NCBI RefSeq assembly: GCF_001548115.1
Contig: NZ_AP014821.1
Coordinates: forward strand, 1,550,001-1,614,000
Direction: 5' to 3'
Source: Geminocystis sp. NIES-3709
GTDB taxonomy: Bacteria; Cyanobacteriota; Cyanobacteriia; Cyanobacteriales; Cyanobacteriaceae
Length of the DNA stretch: 64,000 bases
Both the position numbers and the translations under genes were made by a program. Shown here piece after piece: positions 36,801 to 46,776 of this stretch; within the stretch, counting starts at the first letter, position 1, and each line of letters begins with the position of its first letter. The notes under the pieces are model-generated. The model had not been told where the DNA came from and ran no database searches. It saw nothing but the letters and a program-made list of their open reading frames with translations.

Positions 36801-38236
36801 TCACTGCTACCGATGCCAACGGTGGTGATACCTTAACCTATAGCATTACAGGAGGAGCAGATGCTTCCCTGTTTAACATCAATAGCTCTAGTGGATCGGT
36901 TACTTTCATCAATCCCCCGAATTTTGAAAATCCATTGGATGCAGGTACAAATAACATCTATGACATTACTGTCACCGTTAATGATGGTACTGTAAATGTC
37001 AATCAAAATGTCGCAATCACTGTCACAGACGTAAATGAAGCACCTGACATCACTTCTACTAATGTTGCCTCCGTGAATGAGAATATTGCCACGACTACAG
37101 TAGTTTATCAAGCAACGGCTACAGATCCAGACACCACTTCTCCTAACAATACCATTACTTGGAGTTTAGGGGGAACAGATGCTAGTGACTTTACCATTAA
37201 TTCCACTACAGGAGAAGTTCGTTTTATTACGTCTCCCAACTTTGAAACTCAAGACACCTATGACATTAACGTAATTGCCACCGACGGTGGTTCATTATCG
37301 GATACTTTAACCGTGTCGATCGAGATTAATGATGTCAACGATACTCCAGAATTAATTAATCAAATTCCTAATCAAAGTACTTTTGAACAGATTGCCTTTA
37401 ATTTTATTGTTCCCGTTAATACTTTTAGCGATGCCGACGGGGATACTCTTACCTATGGTGCTACTTTAGCCAATGGAAGTAATCTTCCTACTTGGTTAAG
37501 TTTTGATACGAATACTCGTACTTTTAGCGGTACACCCACTAACAGTGACATTGGCACTATTTCCGTGAAGGTGACGACAACGGATACGGGGAGTTTATCG
37601 GCAGAGGATACCTTTGACATCGTGATTCAACAGTTACAAACTGTGGTAGTTAATACCTCTGGTGGTAATGATGTTATTTCTGGAGGCGTCGGATTAAATC
37701 TCATTGACGGTGCCGGTGGTGATGATTCCATCTCTGGCAATGTTTTTGCCGATACCCTGAAGGGAGGTAGTGGTAATGATACTCTCAAAGGCTTTGACGG
37801 TAATGATTTTCTTGATGGTGGTAGCGGTAATGACCTTTTAAAAGGGGACAATGGCAACGATACTCTTTTAGGCGGTAGCGGTAATGATACTCTTGTGGGG
37901 GGTATGGGTAATGATACCTTAACAGGTGGTAGTGGTGTTGACTATTTCCGTTTTAATTCTCCTAGTGAGGGCATCAATAATATTACTGATTTTAAAGTGG
38001 GAGAAGATTCGATCGTCCTTCAGGGTAGTTCTTTTAGTTTACCTTTAGGAGTGTTGAGTTCAAGTCAATTTGTCATCGGTGCAAGTGCCACTACAGGAGA
38101 TCATCATTTAATTTACAATGGAACTACGGGTAATTTATTCTTCGATGATGATGGTGTGGGGGGTAATGCACAGGTACAGATTGCTAGCTTAAAGCCTCGA
38201 TTAGCCTTAACAAATCAATCTTTTATCGTTATCTAA
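33827..38236 (+). CDS. Large FG-GAP/Calx-beta/cadherin-like protein with RTX C-terminus
   Basis: 1469 aa. The N-terminal ~150 residues belong to a domain common in cyanobacterial RTX proteins ([26 protein letters not shown]). Then come more than fifteen FG-GAP/VCBS beta-propeller repeats ([16 protein letters not shown]...[12 protein letters not shown]) in two sets split by a Calx-beta domain (about 500-590), cadherin-like repeats (about 975-1250), nonapeptide Ca-binding RTX repeats (GGSGNDTL, about 1285-1370) and a C-terminal region resembling a type I secretion signal. It is probably secreted through an ABC/TolC path and acts at the cell surface. Its N- and C-terminal families match the broken gene at 61916-63817. 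No secretion genes are nearby. Confidence 0.85.
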   Translation: MNVSILENILANFATSINFWTDFELIFGSQFDRTTAENIKDQWENQDFSSLPPIETVSQNVLGTAVAGYALSKNTIYISELFLNSSTQEQITAVLLEEIGHYVDAQINTLDTEGDEGELFSAIVRGVTLSETQLQHIREENDTATIIIQGKATEIEQANFGTVTNFTVGNQPRFVRVGDFNGDGKLDFAVANQSDDNISILLGNGNGGFTNHNTIAVGDNPQSLAIGDFNGDGKQDIAVSNRNAGTLSILLGNGTGSFTNQTTISTPSNPRVVTVADFNGDGKQDLAIANSGGNSISIRLGDGSGGFSGTTNLLATNAVFVSVGDFNGDGKLDLVGGSYSGDRISIFLGNGDGSFGSPTNITLGDGTRTPAIGDFNGDGIQDLAVANDLSQNVSILLGDGNGGFTFGTTLGSFTGSVQDVTIADFNKDGRQDLAVAQGGSVSILSGNGDGSFVTAQNFTPTTIIRSLSVADFNGDGKQDIVTVNYSNSNASVLLNTTSTVTMTGGTTPTQEGNSSTFTINLDRPAPSGGIVVNFNVTGSTATINDDFTLTAGAGISNVNTTNNTFTIGAGQTTATLNLNALTDGNTEGNETVQINLTSGTDYILGNNSTAQFKPQTTFAVVSAPRSITVGDFNGDGNVDFAIVNVSSANVSIRLGNGSGGFSTATTLAVGAGPYSLTVGDFNGDGNVDLATANRDSNNVSILLGDGTGGFNTATTLAVGNSPRGITVGDFNGDGKLDLAVANANSANTSILLGLGNGGFSTPTTLAVSFQPRSLTVGDFNEDGKLDLAVANQSGPDGLSSVSIRLGNGSGGFSTGTTLAVGTTPFSITVGDFNEDGNVDLAVANQGSNDVSILLGDGTGGFSTGTTLAVGSAPTSVTVGDFNGDGKLDLATANQTGANVSIRLGDGTGNFSIGTTLAVGNSPRGITVGDFNRDGKVDLATGNNSSNNVSVILNADPSALITITNAASNQSPVITSGSAFNFAENNTVTVFTVTATDANGGDTLTYSITGGADASLFNINSSSGSVTFINPPNFENPLDAGTNNIYDITVTVNDGTVNVNQNVAITVTDVNEAPDITSTNVASVNENIATTTVVYQATATDPDTTSPNNTITWSLGGTDASDFTINSTTGEVRFITSPNFETQDTYDINVIATDGGSLSDTLTVSIEINDVNDTPELINQIPNQSTFEQIAFNFIVPVNTFSDADGDTLTYGATLANGSNLPTWLSFDTNTRTFSGTPTNSDIGTISVKVTTTDTGSLSAEDTFDIVIQQLQTVVVNTSGGNDVISGGVGLNLIDGAGGDDSISGNVFADTLKGGSGNDTLKGFDGNDFLDGGSGNDLLKGDNGNDTLLGGSGNDTLVGGMGNDTLTGGSGVDYFRFNSPSEGINNITDFKVGEDSIVLQGSSFSLPLGVLSSSQFVIGASATTGDHHLIYNGTTGNLFFDDDGVGGNAQVQIASLKPRLALTNQSFIVI

Positions 38237-38568
38237 AACTAAAACTCTTTATTAGTCGCTTTAGCACACTTGCGCTGTAAGTCATGAAATTTATTTTTTT
38301 GGCGGATAGTGATACAACAGCTATAGTGACATAAATTTCTTATCTGAAATCAATAACTCGTCTTGTAATAAATTGACAAAGCTAATAGCCTAAATCTGCG
38401 AAAACGATCTAAAAAAATTCCCTGAGTTACTACTCTTCTTAAATTATTGATAACATTGTTAAGAATTGTAACAAAAATGCCATTAAAATGGGATAACTCC
38501 TTGACAGTAGAAAAAAAAAAAGTTAAATTAATGAATATCGCACTTGGGCATATCAAATAAAAGCGAAT
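38237..38568. other. Intergenic region with repeat blocks B and A
   Basis: Block B is at 38251-38307 and block A at 38349-38400, copies of those at 33598-33654 and 33533-33580. The rest is AT-rich, with a poly-A run at 38511-38521. The promoter of the following ycf46/ycf35-type operon should be here but is not evident. Confidence 0.7.
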
Positions 38569-38913
38569 ATGCAAGAAAAGCAAAAAGTTACTCTTTATCT
38601 TCCACCAACACTGCATCGTCAACTTAAAGTTAAAGCAGCGATCGATACTGATTCTATGTCAGCATTAGTAGAGAAAGCCATCAGCTTTTATCTGAAACAC
38701 CCAGACACAGTAGAGGAAGTAGAAGCGAGTTACGGAAAAACTCATCAAGTCCATGTTTGCCCCGAATGTGATGCCGCAATGGTAATGCGTGACGGAGAGA
38801 TGATTTCTCTAAAAAATCAACCGAGTATAGTGGATGAAGAATTTCCCCTCATTGGTGAATGTAGTGAAATCACAGCAAATAAGGAAGGAAAAGAGGAGTT
38901 AATCCCCTGCTGA
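38569..38913 (+). CDS. Slr0373-like small regulatory protein (RHH-type N-terminus, Cys pair)
   Basis: 114 aa. The first 45 residues look like a ribbon-helix-helix DNA-binding unit (KVTLYLPPTLHRQLKVKAAID, SALVEKAISFYL). A CPECDAAMV motif in the middle provides a Cys pair. The gene precedes a Ycf46-type AAA ATPase, the same order as the stress-responsive slr0373-slr0374-slr0376 cluster of Synechocystis; the match is by context and size. Autoregulation is possible but not shown. Confidence 0.6.
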   Translation: MQEKQKVTLYLPPTLHRQLKVKAAIDTDSMSALVEKAISFYLKHPDTVEEVEASYGKTHQVHVCPECDAAMVMRDGEMISLKNQPSIVDEEFPLIGECSEITANKEGKEELIPC

Positions 38914-38976
38914 TAAAGGTCAACAGACAAATCAGTGATTACCGCCAACCGCAAAATCCAAGAGAGGATCGACCCT

Positions 38977-40497
38977 ATGAAAGAAGAGTTAAACATTCTC
39001 ATTAAAGCTCAATATCCTCTGATTTATTTAGTAACTTCAGAAGAAGATAGAGCGGAAGAATCCATAGCAACTATAGTAAATGAGTCGTCATCTCAAGGAC
39101 ACCGCCGAGTATATCTCTGGACAGTTACTCGTGGAATTGTTGAGTATTGTCAACAAGGTAGTCAGTCTGTACAACATAATACCGTTTCTCCCGAAGCGGC
39201 GATCGAATGGGTAATCAGACAAAAAGAAGCAGGGGTTTACATTTTCAAAGACTTACATCCTTATTTAGAATCGCCTCCTGTAACTCGTTGGTTAAGAGAT
39301 GCGATCGCTACTTTTAAAGGAACAGATAAGATCATTATCTTAATGTCACCCTATCAACAAACACCTTTAGAACTAGAAAAAGATTTAGTGGTGTTGGACT
39401 TTCCCTTACCTCAAGCTCATGAGCTAGATCAAGTATTGGGAAGAGCTTTAAAGCAAAGCAAAAGCAAACAACCATCTCCTGAAGTCAAAGAAAAATTACG
39501 CAGAGCGGCTCTTGGTTTAACCATAGATGAAGCAGAAAAAGTATATCGAAAAGCTCAAATCAAAGCGGGACAATTAAGCGAAAATGAAGTCGAAATCGTC
39601 CTCTCAGAGAAAAAACAACTTATTCGGCGTAACGGTATCCTTGACTATATGGAAGAGGACGAAACTATTAACAGTGTGGGGGGCTTAGAAGAACTCAAAC
39701 ATTGGTTGAAACAGCGTTCCGAAGCCTTCAGCGAAAAAGCGAGAGCCTATGGATTACCACAACCGAAAGGAATGTTGATTTTAGGAGTGCCGGGCTGTGG
39801 AAAATCTCTCATCGCGAAAACCACCTCTAAACTTTGGGGATTACCTCTACTAAGATTAGATATGGGTAGAGTTTACGACGGTTCAACGGTAGGAAAATCC
39901 GAAGCAAATCTTCGCAGCGCCTTAAAAACTGCTGAGTCTATTTCACCAGCAATATTATTTATTGATGAATTAGATAAGGCTTTTGCGGGAGGAGCAGGAT
40001 CGGCAGATTCTGATGGTGGTACATCTAGTCGTATTTTTGGCTCATTTCTAACATGGATGCAAGAAAAAACTTCTCCTGTGTTTGTGATGGCAACAGCGAA
40101 TCGAATCGAAAAGTTACCTAGTGAGTTCTTGCGTAAAGGTCGTTTTGATGAGATCTTTTTCGTGGACTTACCTAGTGTTTCTGAACGTGAAGCTATTTTT
40201 AGGATACATCTTACTAAACGTCGATCAGATACAACCCGTTTTGATACAGAAGAATTAGCTAAGACATCCGAAGGTTTTTCGGGGGCAGAGATTGAACAAG
40301 CAATTATCGCCGCTATGTATGAGGCTTTCGCTCAAGAGCGAGAGTTTAACCAATTCGATATAATTGCCGCAATAAAATCTACATTACCTCTGTCCCGTAC
40401 TATGACTGAGCAGGTAACAGCACTACGAGACTGGGCGAGACAAAGAGCCAGGACTGCTTCAGCGTCCATTGCGGAATATCAACGCATGGAATTTTAA
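38977..40497 (+). CDS. ycf46: Ycf46-like AAA+ ATPase
   Basis: 506 aa from the ATG at 38977, chosen because MKEELNILIKAQYPLIYLV is the conserved start of Ycf46; an in-frame ATG at 38935 is 42 nt upstream. The N-terminal half is a helical, inactive-ATPase-like region. The C-terminal half is an AAA+ domain: Walker A GVPGCGKS, Walker B ILFIDELDKAF, and sensor and Arg-finger regions (RKGRFDEIFFVDLP). Ycf46 is conserved in cyanobacteria and red algal plastids and is linked to CO2 uptake and photosynthetic regulation. It lies 63 bp after the RHH gene and probably in its operon. Confidence 0.88.
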   Translation: MKEELNILIKAQYPLIYLVTSEEDRAEESIATIVNESSSQGHRRVYLWTVTRGIVEYCQQGSQSVQHNTVSPEAAIEWVIRQKEAGVYIFKDLHPYLESPPVTRWLRDAIATFKGTDKIIILMSPYQQTPLELEKDLVVLDFPLPQAHELDQVLGRALKQSKSKQPSPEVKEKLRRAALGLTIDEAEKVYRKAQIKAGQLSENEVEIVLSEKKQLIRRNGILDYMEEDETINSVGGLEELKHWLKQRSEAFSEKARAYGLPQPKGMLILGVPGCGKSLIAKTTSKLWGLPLLRLDMGRVYDGSTVGKSEANLRSALKTAESISPAILFIDELDKAFAGGAGSADSDGGTSSRIFGSFLTWMQEKTSPVFVMATANRIEKLPSEFLRKGRFDEIFFVDLPSVSEREAIFRIHLTKRRSDTTRFDTEELAKTSEGFSGAEIEQAIIAAMYEAFAQEREFNQFDIIAAIKSTLPLSRTMTEQVTALRDWARQRARTASASIAEYQRMEF

Positions 40498-40609
40498 CAG
40501 GCTTTCTCTATATCGGGGAAAGATTAGCTTTAGGGCTAATTAATTTCAAGCACTCTAAGTGCATCTATCTATATATCAATTGTCTTTAATCTCTTAGGAG
40601 GAAATTCCA

Positions 40610-40960
40610 ATGTCTCATTTTAGCACTTTACGCACCAAGATTAATTCCGCCGAAATTTTAACCAATTCCTTACGAGATCTAGGTATCAGTGTCAAAACCG
40701 ATGCAGATGTTCGTGGTTATAATGGTCAACATCTTCGTGCTGATATTGTCGCAGTTTTAGAAGGAGAATACGATCTCGGTTGGTCTCGCAATGCTGATGG
40801 TAGCTTTGACTTAATCGCTGATCTCTGGGGTGTTGCTAAAAAACACAATCAAACCGAATTGATAAATTCCATTAACCAAAAATATGCAGTAAATAAAACT
40901 TTAACTGAAGTAAAACAAAGAGGATTACAAAACGCTAACGTTAAGTTGGTTCTCAAATAA
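40610..40960 (+). CDS. ycf35: Ycf35/DUF1257 family protein
   Basis: 116 aa. It starts MSHFSTLRTKINSAEILTNSL, with VRGYNGQHLRADIVAVLEGEYDLGW in the middle; both are typical of DUF1257/Ycf35. Function is unknown, though the family is conserved in cyanobacteria and plastids. A strong Shine-Dalgarno (AGGAGG) lies 8 nt before the ATG. A terminator follows, so it probably ends the operon begun at 38569. Confidence 0.85.
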   Translation: MSHFSTLRTKINSAEILTNSLRDLGISVKTDADVRGYNGQHLRADIVAVLEGEYDLGWSRNADGSFDLIADLWGVAKKHNQTELINSINQKYAVNKTLTEVKQRGLQNANVKLVLK

Positions 40961-40998
40961 TGGAGTTTATTTACTAAAAGTGTATTTAAAATTATATA

Positions 40999-41034
40999 AG
41001 GGTTAATCAATTAAATTTGGTTAGCCCTTTTTTT
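40999..41034 (+). terminator. Rho-independent terminator after ycf35
   Basis: AGGGTTAATCA (40999-41009) pairs, with two G-T pairs, with TGGTTAGCCCT (41018-41028), followed by a run of seven T. Confidence 0.85.
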
Positions 41035-41070
41035 AATAAAATATACAAGATTAGTGTAATTGAGATTTTG

Positions 41071-41631
41071 TTATATTCGAGCTAATAATTCTTTTTTCTT
41101 GGTCTCAAATTCTTCATCTGACAAAATACCTTGTTGTTTCAATTTGCCTAATTTTTCCAAGGATTCATAGACATTAGCGGCTTCGTCTTTATTCTCTTCC
41201 AAGTCAGAAACATAAGATTTTCCTTTTTTGTATGCTGATTCGTAGGCTTTTTTTGCATTTTCTATATTAAAATCAAGTAGTGACCCTGAATTAGAAAAGA
41301 TGTTAATAGCAACTTGTCCGACTGCATAGGTAGAAGCCCCTGACATTACAGACATAGAAGCTCCTCCCACAACACTCCCAATGCCTGGAATGGCTTTGAG
41401 CATACTTGCTCCTAAACTGGCTAAGGTTGTGCCGGTAAGTGCTGAAACAAAAGTTTTACCGACATTTTGAGAATAATTTACTTCATAAAGATTTGCTAAT
41501 TGTTGTAACATTTCAAGTTGAATTGCTGTAACAGCTGCAAAATCAACTAATGGTAGCGGTATAAGTCCTCCACCCATAGCCCAAAGCACATGGGAGCGGA
41601 TTATTCTTTCTGCGTCAATTTGTTTACTCAT
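41071..41631 (-). CDS. DUF697-like membrane protein with SHOCT-type C-terminus
   Basis: 186 aa. Residues 1-120 resemble DUF697: RIIRSHVLWAMGGGLIPLPLVDFAAVTAIQ, then small-residue-rich helices able to insert in membranes (ALTGTTLASLGASMLKAIPG, VVGGASMSVMSGASTYAVG). The C-terminus EKLGKLKQQGILSDEEFETKKKELLARI is a SHOCT-like motif found in many oligomerising proteins. Function is unknown. It converges on ycf35 across the shared terminator region. Confidence 0.75.
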   Translation of the reverse strand: MSKQIDAERIIRSHVLWAMGGGLIPLPLVDFAAVTAIQLEMLQQLANLYEVNYSQNVGKTFVSALTGTTLASLGASMLKAIPGIGSVVGGASMSVMSGASTYAVGQVAINIFSNSGSLLDFNIENAKKAYESAYKKGKSYVSDLEENKDEAANVYESLEKLGKLKQQGILSDEEFETKKKELLARI

Positions 41632-41967
41632 TTTTTTTTAAATCAATTTACTTCAATTCTATACATAAAAATTATTAATGCCAAAGATTTGATTGATATT
41701 GATAAGAATGAGTTAAAGTTTTAAAATTTGGATTTTGCACTTCTATCATAAATTCTCGGTGACGAGAAGAAAAAGGGAAAAGAGAGAAGACAAAAGTGAG
41801 AAGAATTGATTTTTCTTATTTTATTAGTATAAATGCACCAATAAAAATCTGAGTTAAAAAGAGGAACTTGAGTTTTTTGTATGTACTTCATAAATCTCAA
41901 AAACGCTATATAATATTTTTTTAGAATATAAGTTACAGAAAAACTAAAATAATTAATCTATTTATTT
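41632..41967. repeat. Intergenic region with dispersed repeat copy 3 (41727-41840, reverse)
   Basis: On the minus strand the segment 41840-41727 carries AAAAATCAATTCTTCTCAC, a pyrimidine tract, and CACCGAGAATTTATGATAG, matching copy 2 at 24590-24700 over about 105 bp in the opposite orientation. The remaining 336-bp gap is AT-rich without coding signals. Confidence 0.75.
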
Positions 41968-42612
41968 ATGAAAATTTTAAAAGCATTTATTAATAGGGAA
42001 AAAATAAAATATTTCGATCGAATATCAATGGTTTCGTCTTTTTTCAATTCTACTCTTGGTAATTATAGTCGTATATATTCTTTTTCCAGAGTTACTGATT
42101 CAAAAATCGGCAATTTTACTTATATTTCTCATCAATGTATAATTAATAATTGTGAAATCGGAAATTATTGTTCGATCGCCCGTGGAGTTAAAATTGGTTT
42201 AGGCAAACATCCCACAAATTTTATTTCGACATCTCCTATTTTTTATTCCCTCGTAAATCCATTGAAAAAAATAGTTAGTAAATCACAAAAATTTACTGAG
42301 TTTGAGAGAACATTTATTGGTAGTGATGTGTGGATTGGTGTCAATACTCTTTTAGCCGATGGAGTTACAATCGGTGATGGTGCTATTATTGGTGCTAATG
42401 CTATTGTGACTAAAGATATACCACCTTTTGCGATCGCTGTTGGTTGTCCTGCTAAAGTTATTAAATATCGATTTTCTGAAGAAAATATAGAAAAATTATT
42501 ATCAATTAAATGGTGGGAAAAAGATATTTCAGAATTAGAAAGTTATCTAAATTTATTCCAATATGAAGTAGATGATAATGTGATAAATAATCTTATAAAC
42601 TCTATAAAGTGA
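41968..42612 (+). CDS. Left-handed beta-helix acetyltransferase
   Basis: 214 aa with hexapeptide repeats (IGNFTYISHQCIINNCEIGNYCSIARGVKIGLG) and the xenobiotic/antibiotic acetyltransferase-type signature GSDVWIGVNTLLADGVTIGDGAIIGANAIVTKDIPPFAIAVGCPAKVIKYRF. It probably acetylates a sugar in a surface polysaccharide, using acetyl-CoA, as a trimer in the cytoplasm. It starts a plus-strand glycan gene run and is followed 51 bp later by a GT4 gene. Confidence 0.85.
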   Translation: MKILKAFINREKIKYFDRISMVSSFFNSTLGNYSRIYSFSRVTDSKIGNFTYISHQCIINNCEIGNYCSIARGVKIGLGKHPTNFISTSPIFYSLVNPLKKIVSKSQKFTEFERTFIGSDVWIGVNTLLADGVTIGDGAIIGANAIVTKDIPPFAIAVGCPAKVIKYRFSEENIEKLLSIKWWEKDISELESYLNLFQYEVDDNVINNLINSIK

Positions 42613-42663
42613 TCACTTTTATTTACTGCTTAATTGTTAATTTATTTTTTTATTATTTATAAA

Positions 42664-43836
42664 ATGCTTGTAATTATTTCTCAATATTTTTATCCTAGTC
42701 ACGCTTCCACATCTCAACTTTTAACTGATCTAGCAGATGGATTGTTTCGTGAAAATATCCCTCTAAAAGTTTATACGGGTACACCGTCTAATCACCAAGA
42801 AATAAAACCATTTCAAATAGTTCGATCGCCTGATCCATTTCAGAATAGTAAAAGTATTTTTGGTAAACTTATTAGCTCAGTATTTTTTTTAGTAGGAGCA
42901 TTATTTTATGTAACTTTTAAATTAAATAGAAAAGATGATTTATTAATTGCCTCTAATCCTCCTTATGCTGGAATTATTGGGATGGTATTTAGATTTTTAA
43001 GAAGTGGTAAATATTATTTTTTATTGCAAGATGTTTTTCCAGAATCGGCAATACTTAGTGGTATTATTAAGCCAAAAAGTAAGTTAATTTTTATTTTTAA
43101 TAAGTTGATTTATCTGATCTGTCGATATTCTGAAAAGACGATTATTTTAAGTGAATCAATGAAAAAATTAATGCAGTCTAAATATTTAGATTTAGATAAT
43201 TTAGAAATAATAGAAAATTGGGCGATCGAAAACATACCTCTTTCTGATAAAAAAACAAATCCTTTTGCGATTAAAAATGGATTAAATGAAAAATTTACAG
43301 CACTTTATTCTGGAAATATTGGTCGTCTTCATGATATTGAAACTTTAGCAGAAACCATCAAAATTCTAAATGAAAAACAAGTAAATATTCAATTTGTTTT
43401 TATTGGAGATGGTGCTAAACTTAAATTGTTAGAAAATTATCAAAGTCAATATAACCTTCAAAATCTTTTATTATTACCTTTTCAATCCAGAGAACTTTTA
43501 CCGCAAACTTTAACCGCTTGTGATGTTTCTTTAGTTAGTTTAATCAAAGGTGCAGAATCAGTAGTTGCTCCCTGTAAACTATATGGAATGTTAGCTTCAG
43601 GAAGGGCGATCGTATCTATTTCAGAACAAGGATCTTACATTGAGCAAATGGTGACAACAGAAAAATGTGGTATCAATTCTCTCTGCGGAGATGCACAAAA
43701 ATTAGCAGATATTTTAATCGAATTATCTCATTCTCCTGATGAAGTAAAAAACATGGGAATTAATGCTCATAAACTTTATTTAAAGCGATATACAGTTGAT
43801 CGTGCTTTAAAAGAATATCAAAAGGTTTTATGCTAA
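42664..43836 (+). CDS. WbuB-like glycosyltransferase family 4
   Basis: 390 aa from the ATG at 42664, giving MLVIISQYFYPSHASTSQLL, the usual start for this group; an in-frame ATG at 42634 adds ten residues. The N-lobe has a membrane-associating hydrophobic region (about 80-95). The C-lobe carries FTALYSGNIGRLHDIETLAE and the donor-site region APCKLYGMLASGRAIVSISEQG. It is similar in layout to WbuB, which adds aminosugars to O-antigen. The specific sugar is unknown. Confidence 0.82.
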   Translation: MLVIISQYFYPSHASTSQLLTDLADGLFRENIPLKVYTGTPSNHQEIKPFQIVRSPDPFQNSKSIFGKLISSVFFLVGALFYVTFKLNRKDDLLIASNPPYAGIIGMVFRFLRSGKYYFLLQDVFPESAILSGIIKPKSKLIFIFNKLIYLICRYSEKTIILSESMKKLMQSKYLDLDNLEIIENWAIENIPLSDKKTNPFAIKNGLNEKFTALYSGNIGRLHDIETLAETIKILNEKQVNIQFVFIGDGAKLKLLENYQSQYNLQNLLLLPFQSRELLPQTLTACDVSLVSLIKGAESVVAPCKLYGMLASGRAIVSISEQGSYIEQMVTTEKCGINSLCGDAQKLADILIELSHSPDEVKNMGINAHKLYLKRYTVDRALKEYQKVLC

Positions 43837-43881
43837 TGTGGGTATTATATCGATCGAAATCAAATATTGAATAGAACCTTT

Positions 43882-44427
43882 ATGAAAACCTTAATGAAAT
43901 GGTCGTTAGAGGATTATCATAATCTGATTGACAATGGAGTATTAGCGAATAAAAATGTTGAATTATTAGACGGAGAATTGATAGAGATGCCTCCGGAAAG
44001 TCCATTACATAGCTATGTAGCAATAAATAGTTCAGATTATCTTCGTGACGTTTTGAAGGGATTAGCATTAGTAAGAGAAGCACATCCTATCACCTTTACA
44101 AATTCTGAACCTGAGCCAGACGTTGCTATAGTAAAACTTCCTACCAATCAGTACAAGAATAGACACCCATATTCTCAAGATATTTTCTGGTTAATTGAAG
44201 TCTCGAATAAAACCTTAAATTACGATCTTAATGACAAGAAAAAAATTTATGCTCAAGAAGGTATAAAAGAGTATTGGGTTGCCGATACTAATAGTCGTCA
44301 AGTTCATATTTTTTTGACTCCTGAAAATGGCAATTATCAAATTAAAAAAATTGTTTCTGAAGGCATAATTAAACCTCAATCTTTTCCAGATTTAGAATTA
44401 TCAATTAACCAATTATTTTTATGGTAA
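43882..44427 (+). CDS. Uma2-family (DUF820) putative endonuclease
   Basis: 181 aa from the ATG at 43882; a TTG at 43867 is possible. The Uma2/DUF820 PD-(D/E)xK fold shows VELLDGELIEMPPES, EPEPDVAIV and DIFWLIEVSNKTLNYDLNDKKKIYAQEGIKEYWVAD. The family is massively expanded in cyanobacteria and of uncertain function. It sits inside the glycan cluster but has no clear metabolic link, 45 bp after the GT4 gene. Confidence 0.85.
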   Translation: MKTLMKWSLEDYHNLIDNGVLANKNVELLDGELIEMPPESPLHSYVAINSSDYLRDVLKGLALVREAHPITFTNSEPEPDVAIVKLPTNQYKNRHPYSQDIFWLIEVSNKTLNYDLNDKKKIYAQEGIKEYWVADTNSRQVHIFLTPENGNYQIKKIVSEGIIKPQSFPDLELSINQLFLW

Positions 44428-44450
44428 ATAGCAAAATCAATTAAACTATT

Positions 44451-45404
44451 ATGTCTTCAATTTTGATCACAGGGGCAACGGGATTTATTGGTAAACATCT
44501 CATCTCTCACTTAGAAGAAAAAACAGATCACCAACTGCGTGTAACTTCGAGGGGTACATTGACATCTGATAGTCCGAGATTAAGCTATCAAAGAATTGAA
44601 AGTATTGACGATCGTACTAATTGGCAATGTGCTTTAGAAAATATTGATATAGTAATTCATCTTGCAGCCCGAGCACATATACTTAAAGACACCGCCGAAA
44701 ATCCAGAGGCAGAATTTGACAAAATAAATAATCATGGTACGATAAATCTGGTTCGTCAATGTGTGGAAACAGGGGTTAAACATTTGATTTTCCTAAGTTC
44801 GATCGGTGCTGTCACCACTTTAAGCGATACTGTTATTAATGAATCTTCACCATGTAATCCTGATACACCCTACGGAAAAAGTAAGTTGAAAGCAGAACAA
44901 GGTATAGAAGAAGTTTGTCAAAATAGTGGTATGACATGGACGATTTTACGTCCTACTTTAGTATATGGAGCAAATAATCCGGGTAATATGGAACGATTAC
45001 TTGCTTTAACAGCGAAAGGTTTACCTCTTCCTCTTGGTGCTATTCAAAATAGTCGTAGTCTTGTTTATGTGGGCAATTTAGTAGATGCGATCGTCACTTG
45101 TATTGATCACCCTCAAGCTAAAAATCAAACTTTTATTATTAGTGATGGTGAAGATTTATCAACTCCTGAGTTAATTCGGCGTATTGGTAAGGCAATGGGT
45201 AAATCACCGTTACTTTTACCTTTTCCCCCTAGTTTGTTGAAATTGGGTACTAAAATGATTGGGAAAGGGGATGTAGGCGATCGACTATTAGGTTCATTAC
45301 AAGTGGATAGTAGCAAAATTCGTAAAATGTTAAATTGGAAACCTCCTTATACTGTAGATGAGGGATTAAAAATAACAGCAACTTGGTTTCAAAAAGAAGT
45401 ATAA
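44451..45404 (+). CDS. NAD-dependent sugar epimerase/dehydratase (SDR)
   Basis: 317 aa. Rossmann motif ITGATGFIGKHL (5-16) and the SDR catalytic YxxxK as PYGKSKLKAE, with Ser in FLSSIGAVT. It is closest in layout to UDP-N-acetyl sugar 4-epimerases/reductases of O-antigen clusters (the WbpV/FnlA neighbourhood). It would convert a nucleotide sugar used by the adjacent glycosyltransferases. It follows the Uma2 gene by 23 bp. The following gap (45405-45558) holds only a GCGATCACGAAGT motif also seen near 33711. Confidence 0.82.
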   Translation: MSSILITGATGFIGKHLISHLEEKTDHQLRVTSRGTLTSDSPRLSYQRIESIDDRTNWQCALENIDIVIHLAARAHILKDTAENPEAEFDKINNHGTINLVRQCVETGVKHLIFLSSIGAVTTLSDTVINESSPCNPDTPYGKSKLKAEQGIEEVCQNSGMTWTILRPTLVYGANNPGNMERLLALTAKGLPLPLGAIQNSRSLVYVGNLVDAIVTCIDHPQAKNQTFIISDGEDLSTPELIRRIGKAMGKSPLLLPFPPSLLKLGTKMIGKGDVGDRLLGSLQVDSSKIRKMLNWKPPYTVDEGLKITATWFQKEV

Positions 45405-45558
45405 ATAAATTTGATAATGATTGACTAGCGATCACGAAGTCATAATGTCCATAAAGGCTTTAGTTGTTGCCAAAGTTGCTTTAATACAAAATCTTGTCAA
45501 CACTATTTTGCTAAAATATAATAGTTTTCATAAAATTATTCCACAATTTAATTACTCA

Positions 45559-46689
45559 TTAAGATTTAAGTTTCTTTTGACTAAATACTAATTTTAATAT
45601 TTCAAAAAAGTAACTAATTCTATACTTAATACTTTTTCTTAATTTCAAGTAAAAAACTAGCTGTCTAATCCTTAATTTTACATCCCAAAAAGAGTTTTTT
45701 ATCGGACTAGGTTCATGATCTTCTTTGCTAAATAAATCAGCACAAACTTGATAAGCTAAAGATATAGCAACAGAGTCTCTTTCAACTTCTTGTAGAATTG
45801 GTAAAGGTAAACTGATGTCGAATAAATCTTTTGCTAAAAATAATCCAAAGTGTATAATTCTTTGAGCATCTTGATTTTTACCTTGAGCTAAAACTTGTGA
45901 CCAATCTAAATTAGGATAAGTATAAATTAATTGAGCAATATCGCAAACTTTGGCTAAATATTCAATTTTTTGTCTTCTCTCCCAACAATCTTTAGCAATT
46001 TGAATACAGAGAATAAATAACAAATTTTCTGGGGATAAATTTAAAAAAAATTTTCCATTTATATCAATATTATTTGTATTTTTCCAAAAATAATTAAAGT
46101 CAAATTTTAAAGGAAAATATATGGGTGTTAATTCCCAATGTACATCAATCTCTATCTGATCTTCTTCTCGAAAAAAACTTTCTTCTTGGTCTAATTTTTC
46201 TTTGATATAATATCCTTGAGATAATAATAATTTCTCAGTTTTAATCAGGTCTTTTTTATCAATAATTAAATCTAAGTCATAAACTTGTCTTAAAGATAGT
46301 TTACCATAAATAGAATTAGCTAAAATTGTACCTTTATAGGGAATGGCTTTAATATTTATTTCTTTGAGTTGATTTAAAATTTTGAATAACTCATTGGTTA
46401 AAATTAAATTTCTTTTACTATTTTCTAAAAAACTTTTTCGCAAATATTTGATAATATTTTTAGGAATATTTTGAGAGCAAATATTATTTAAATTACGATA
46501 TAAAAGTGGCATTAATCTGTGTTTTTCAGCAATTATTAGCAAATAATTCCAATCAATTTTTTTAGTCGTTAAGAGAGTAATTCTTATAGTTTTACATTCA
46601 TTTATTTCAGGACAAATACAAAGCAATAGTAGTTCAGTTTCAGGACAAATATTGTTGATTAATTGCGTTTTAAATTGAGAGGATGTCAT
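45559..46689 (-). CDS. Nucleotidyltransferase family protein (NTP_transf_5 type)
   Basis: 376 aa. The core is KEINIKAIPYKGTILANSIYGKLSLRQVYDLDLIIDKKDL, with the DxD pair (DLDLII), and EIDVHWELTPIYF further on, the signature of the NTP_transf_5 family (PF14907). Members co-occur with HPr-kinase-like and PqqD-type genes in exopolysaccharide and RiPP loci. One relative in a lasso-peptide pathway modifies a phosphorylated peptide. Here a likely partner set lies at 53.6-61.7 kb, with a second, degenerate relative at 58567-59541. It is divergent from the TPR-glycosyltransferase run. Confidence 0.82.
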   Translation of the reverse strand: MTSSQFKTQLINNICPETELLLLCICPEINECKTIRITLLTTKKIDWNYLLIIAEKHRLMPLLYRNLNNICSQNIPKNIIKYLRKSFLENSKRNLILTNELFKILNQLKEINIKAIPYKGTILANSIYGKLSLRQVYDLDLIIDKKDLIKTEKLLLSQGYYIKEKLDQEESFFREEDQIEIDVHWELTPIYFPLKFDFNYFWKNTNNIDINGKFFLNLSPENLLFILCIQIAKDCWERRQKIEYLAKVCDIAQLIYTYPNLDWSQVLAQGKNQDAQRIIHFGLFLAKDLFDISLPLPILQEVERDSVAISLAYQVCADLFSKEDHEPSPIKNSFWDVKLRIRQLVFYLKLRKSIKYRISYFFEILKLVFSQKKLKS

Positions 46690-46776
46690 AAAATTGAGAA
46701 TATTTTATTTATCTTTAATTTCCTTGAGTCTATAACCAGATATAATACTTTATGATAAGCTATTATTCTAAAATTA

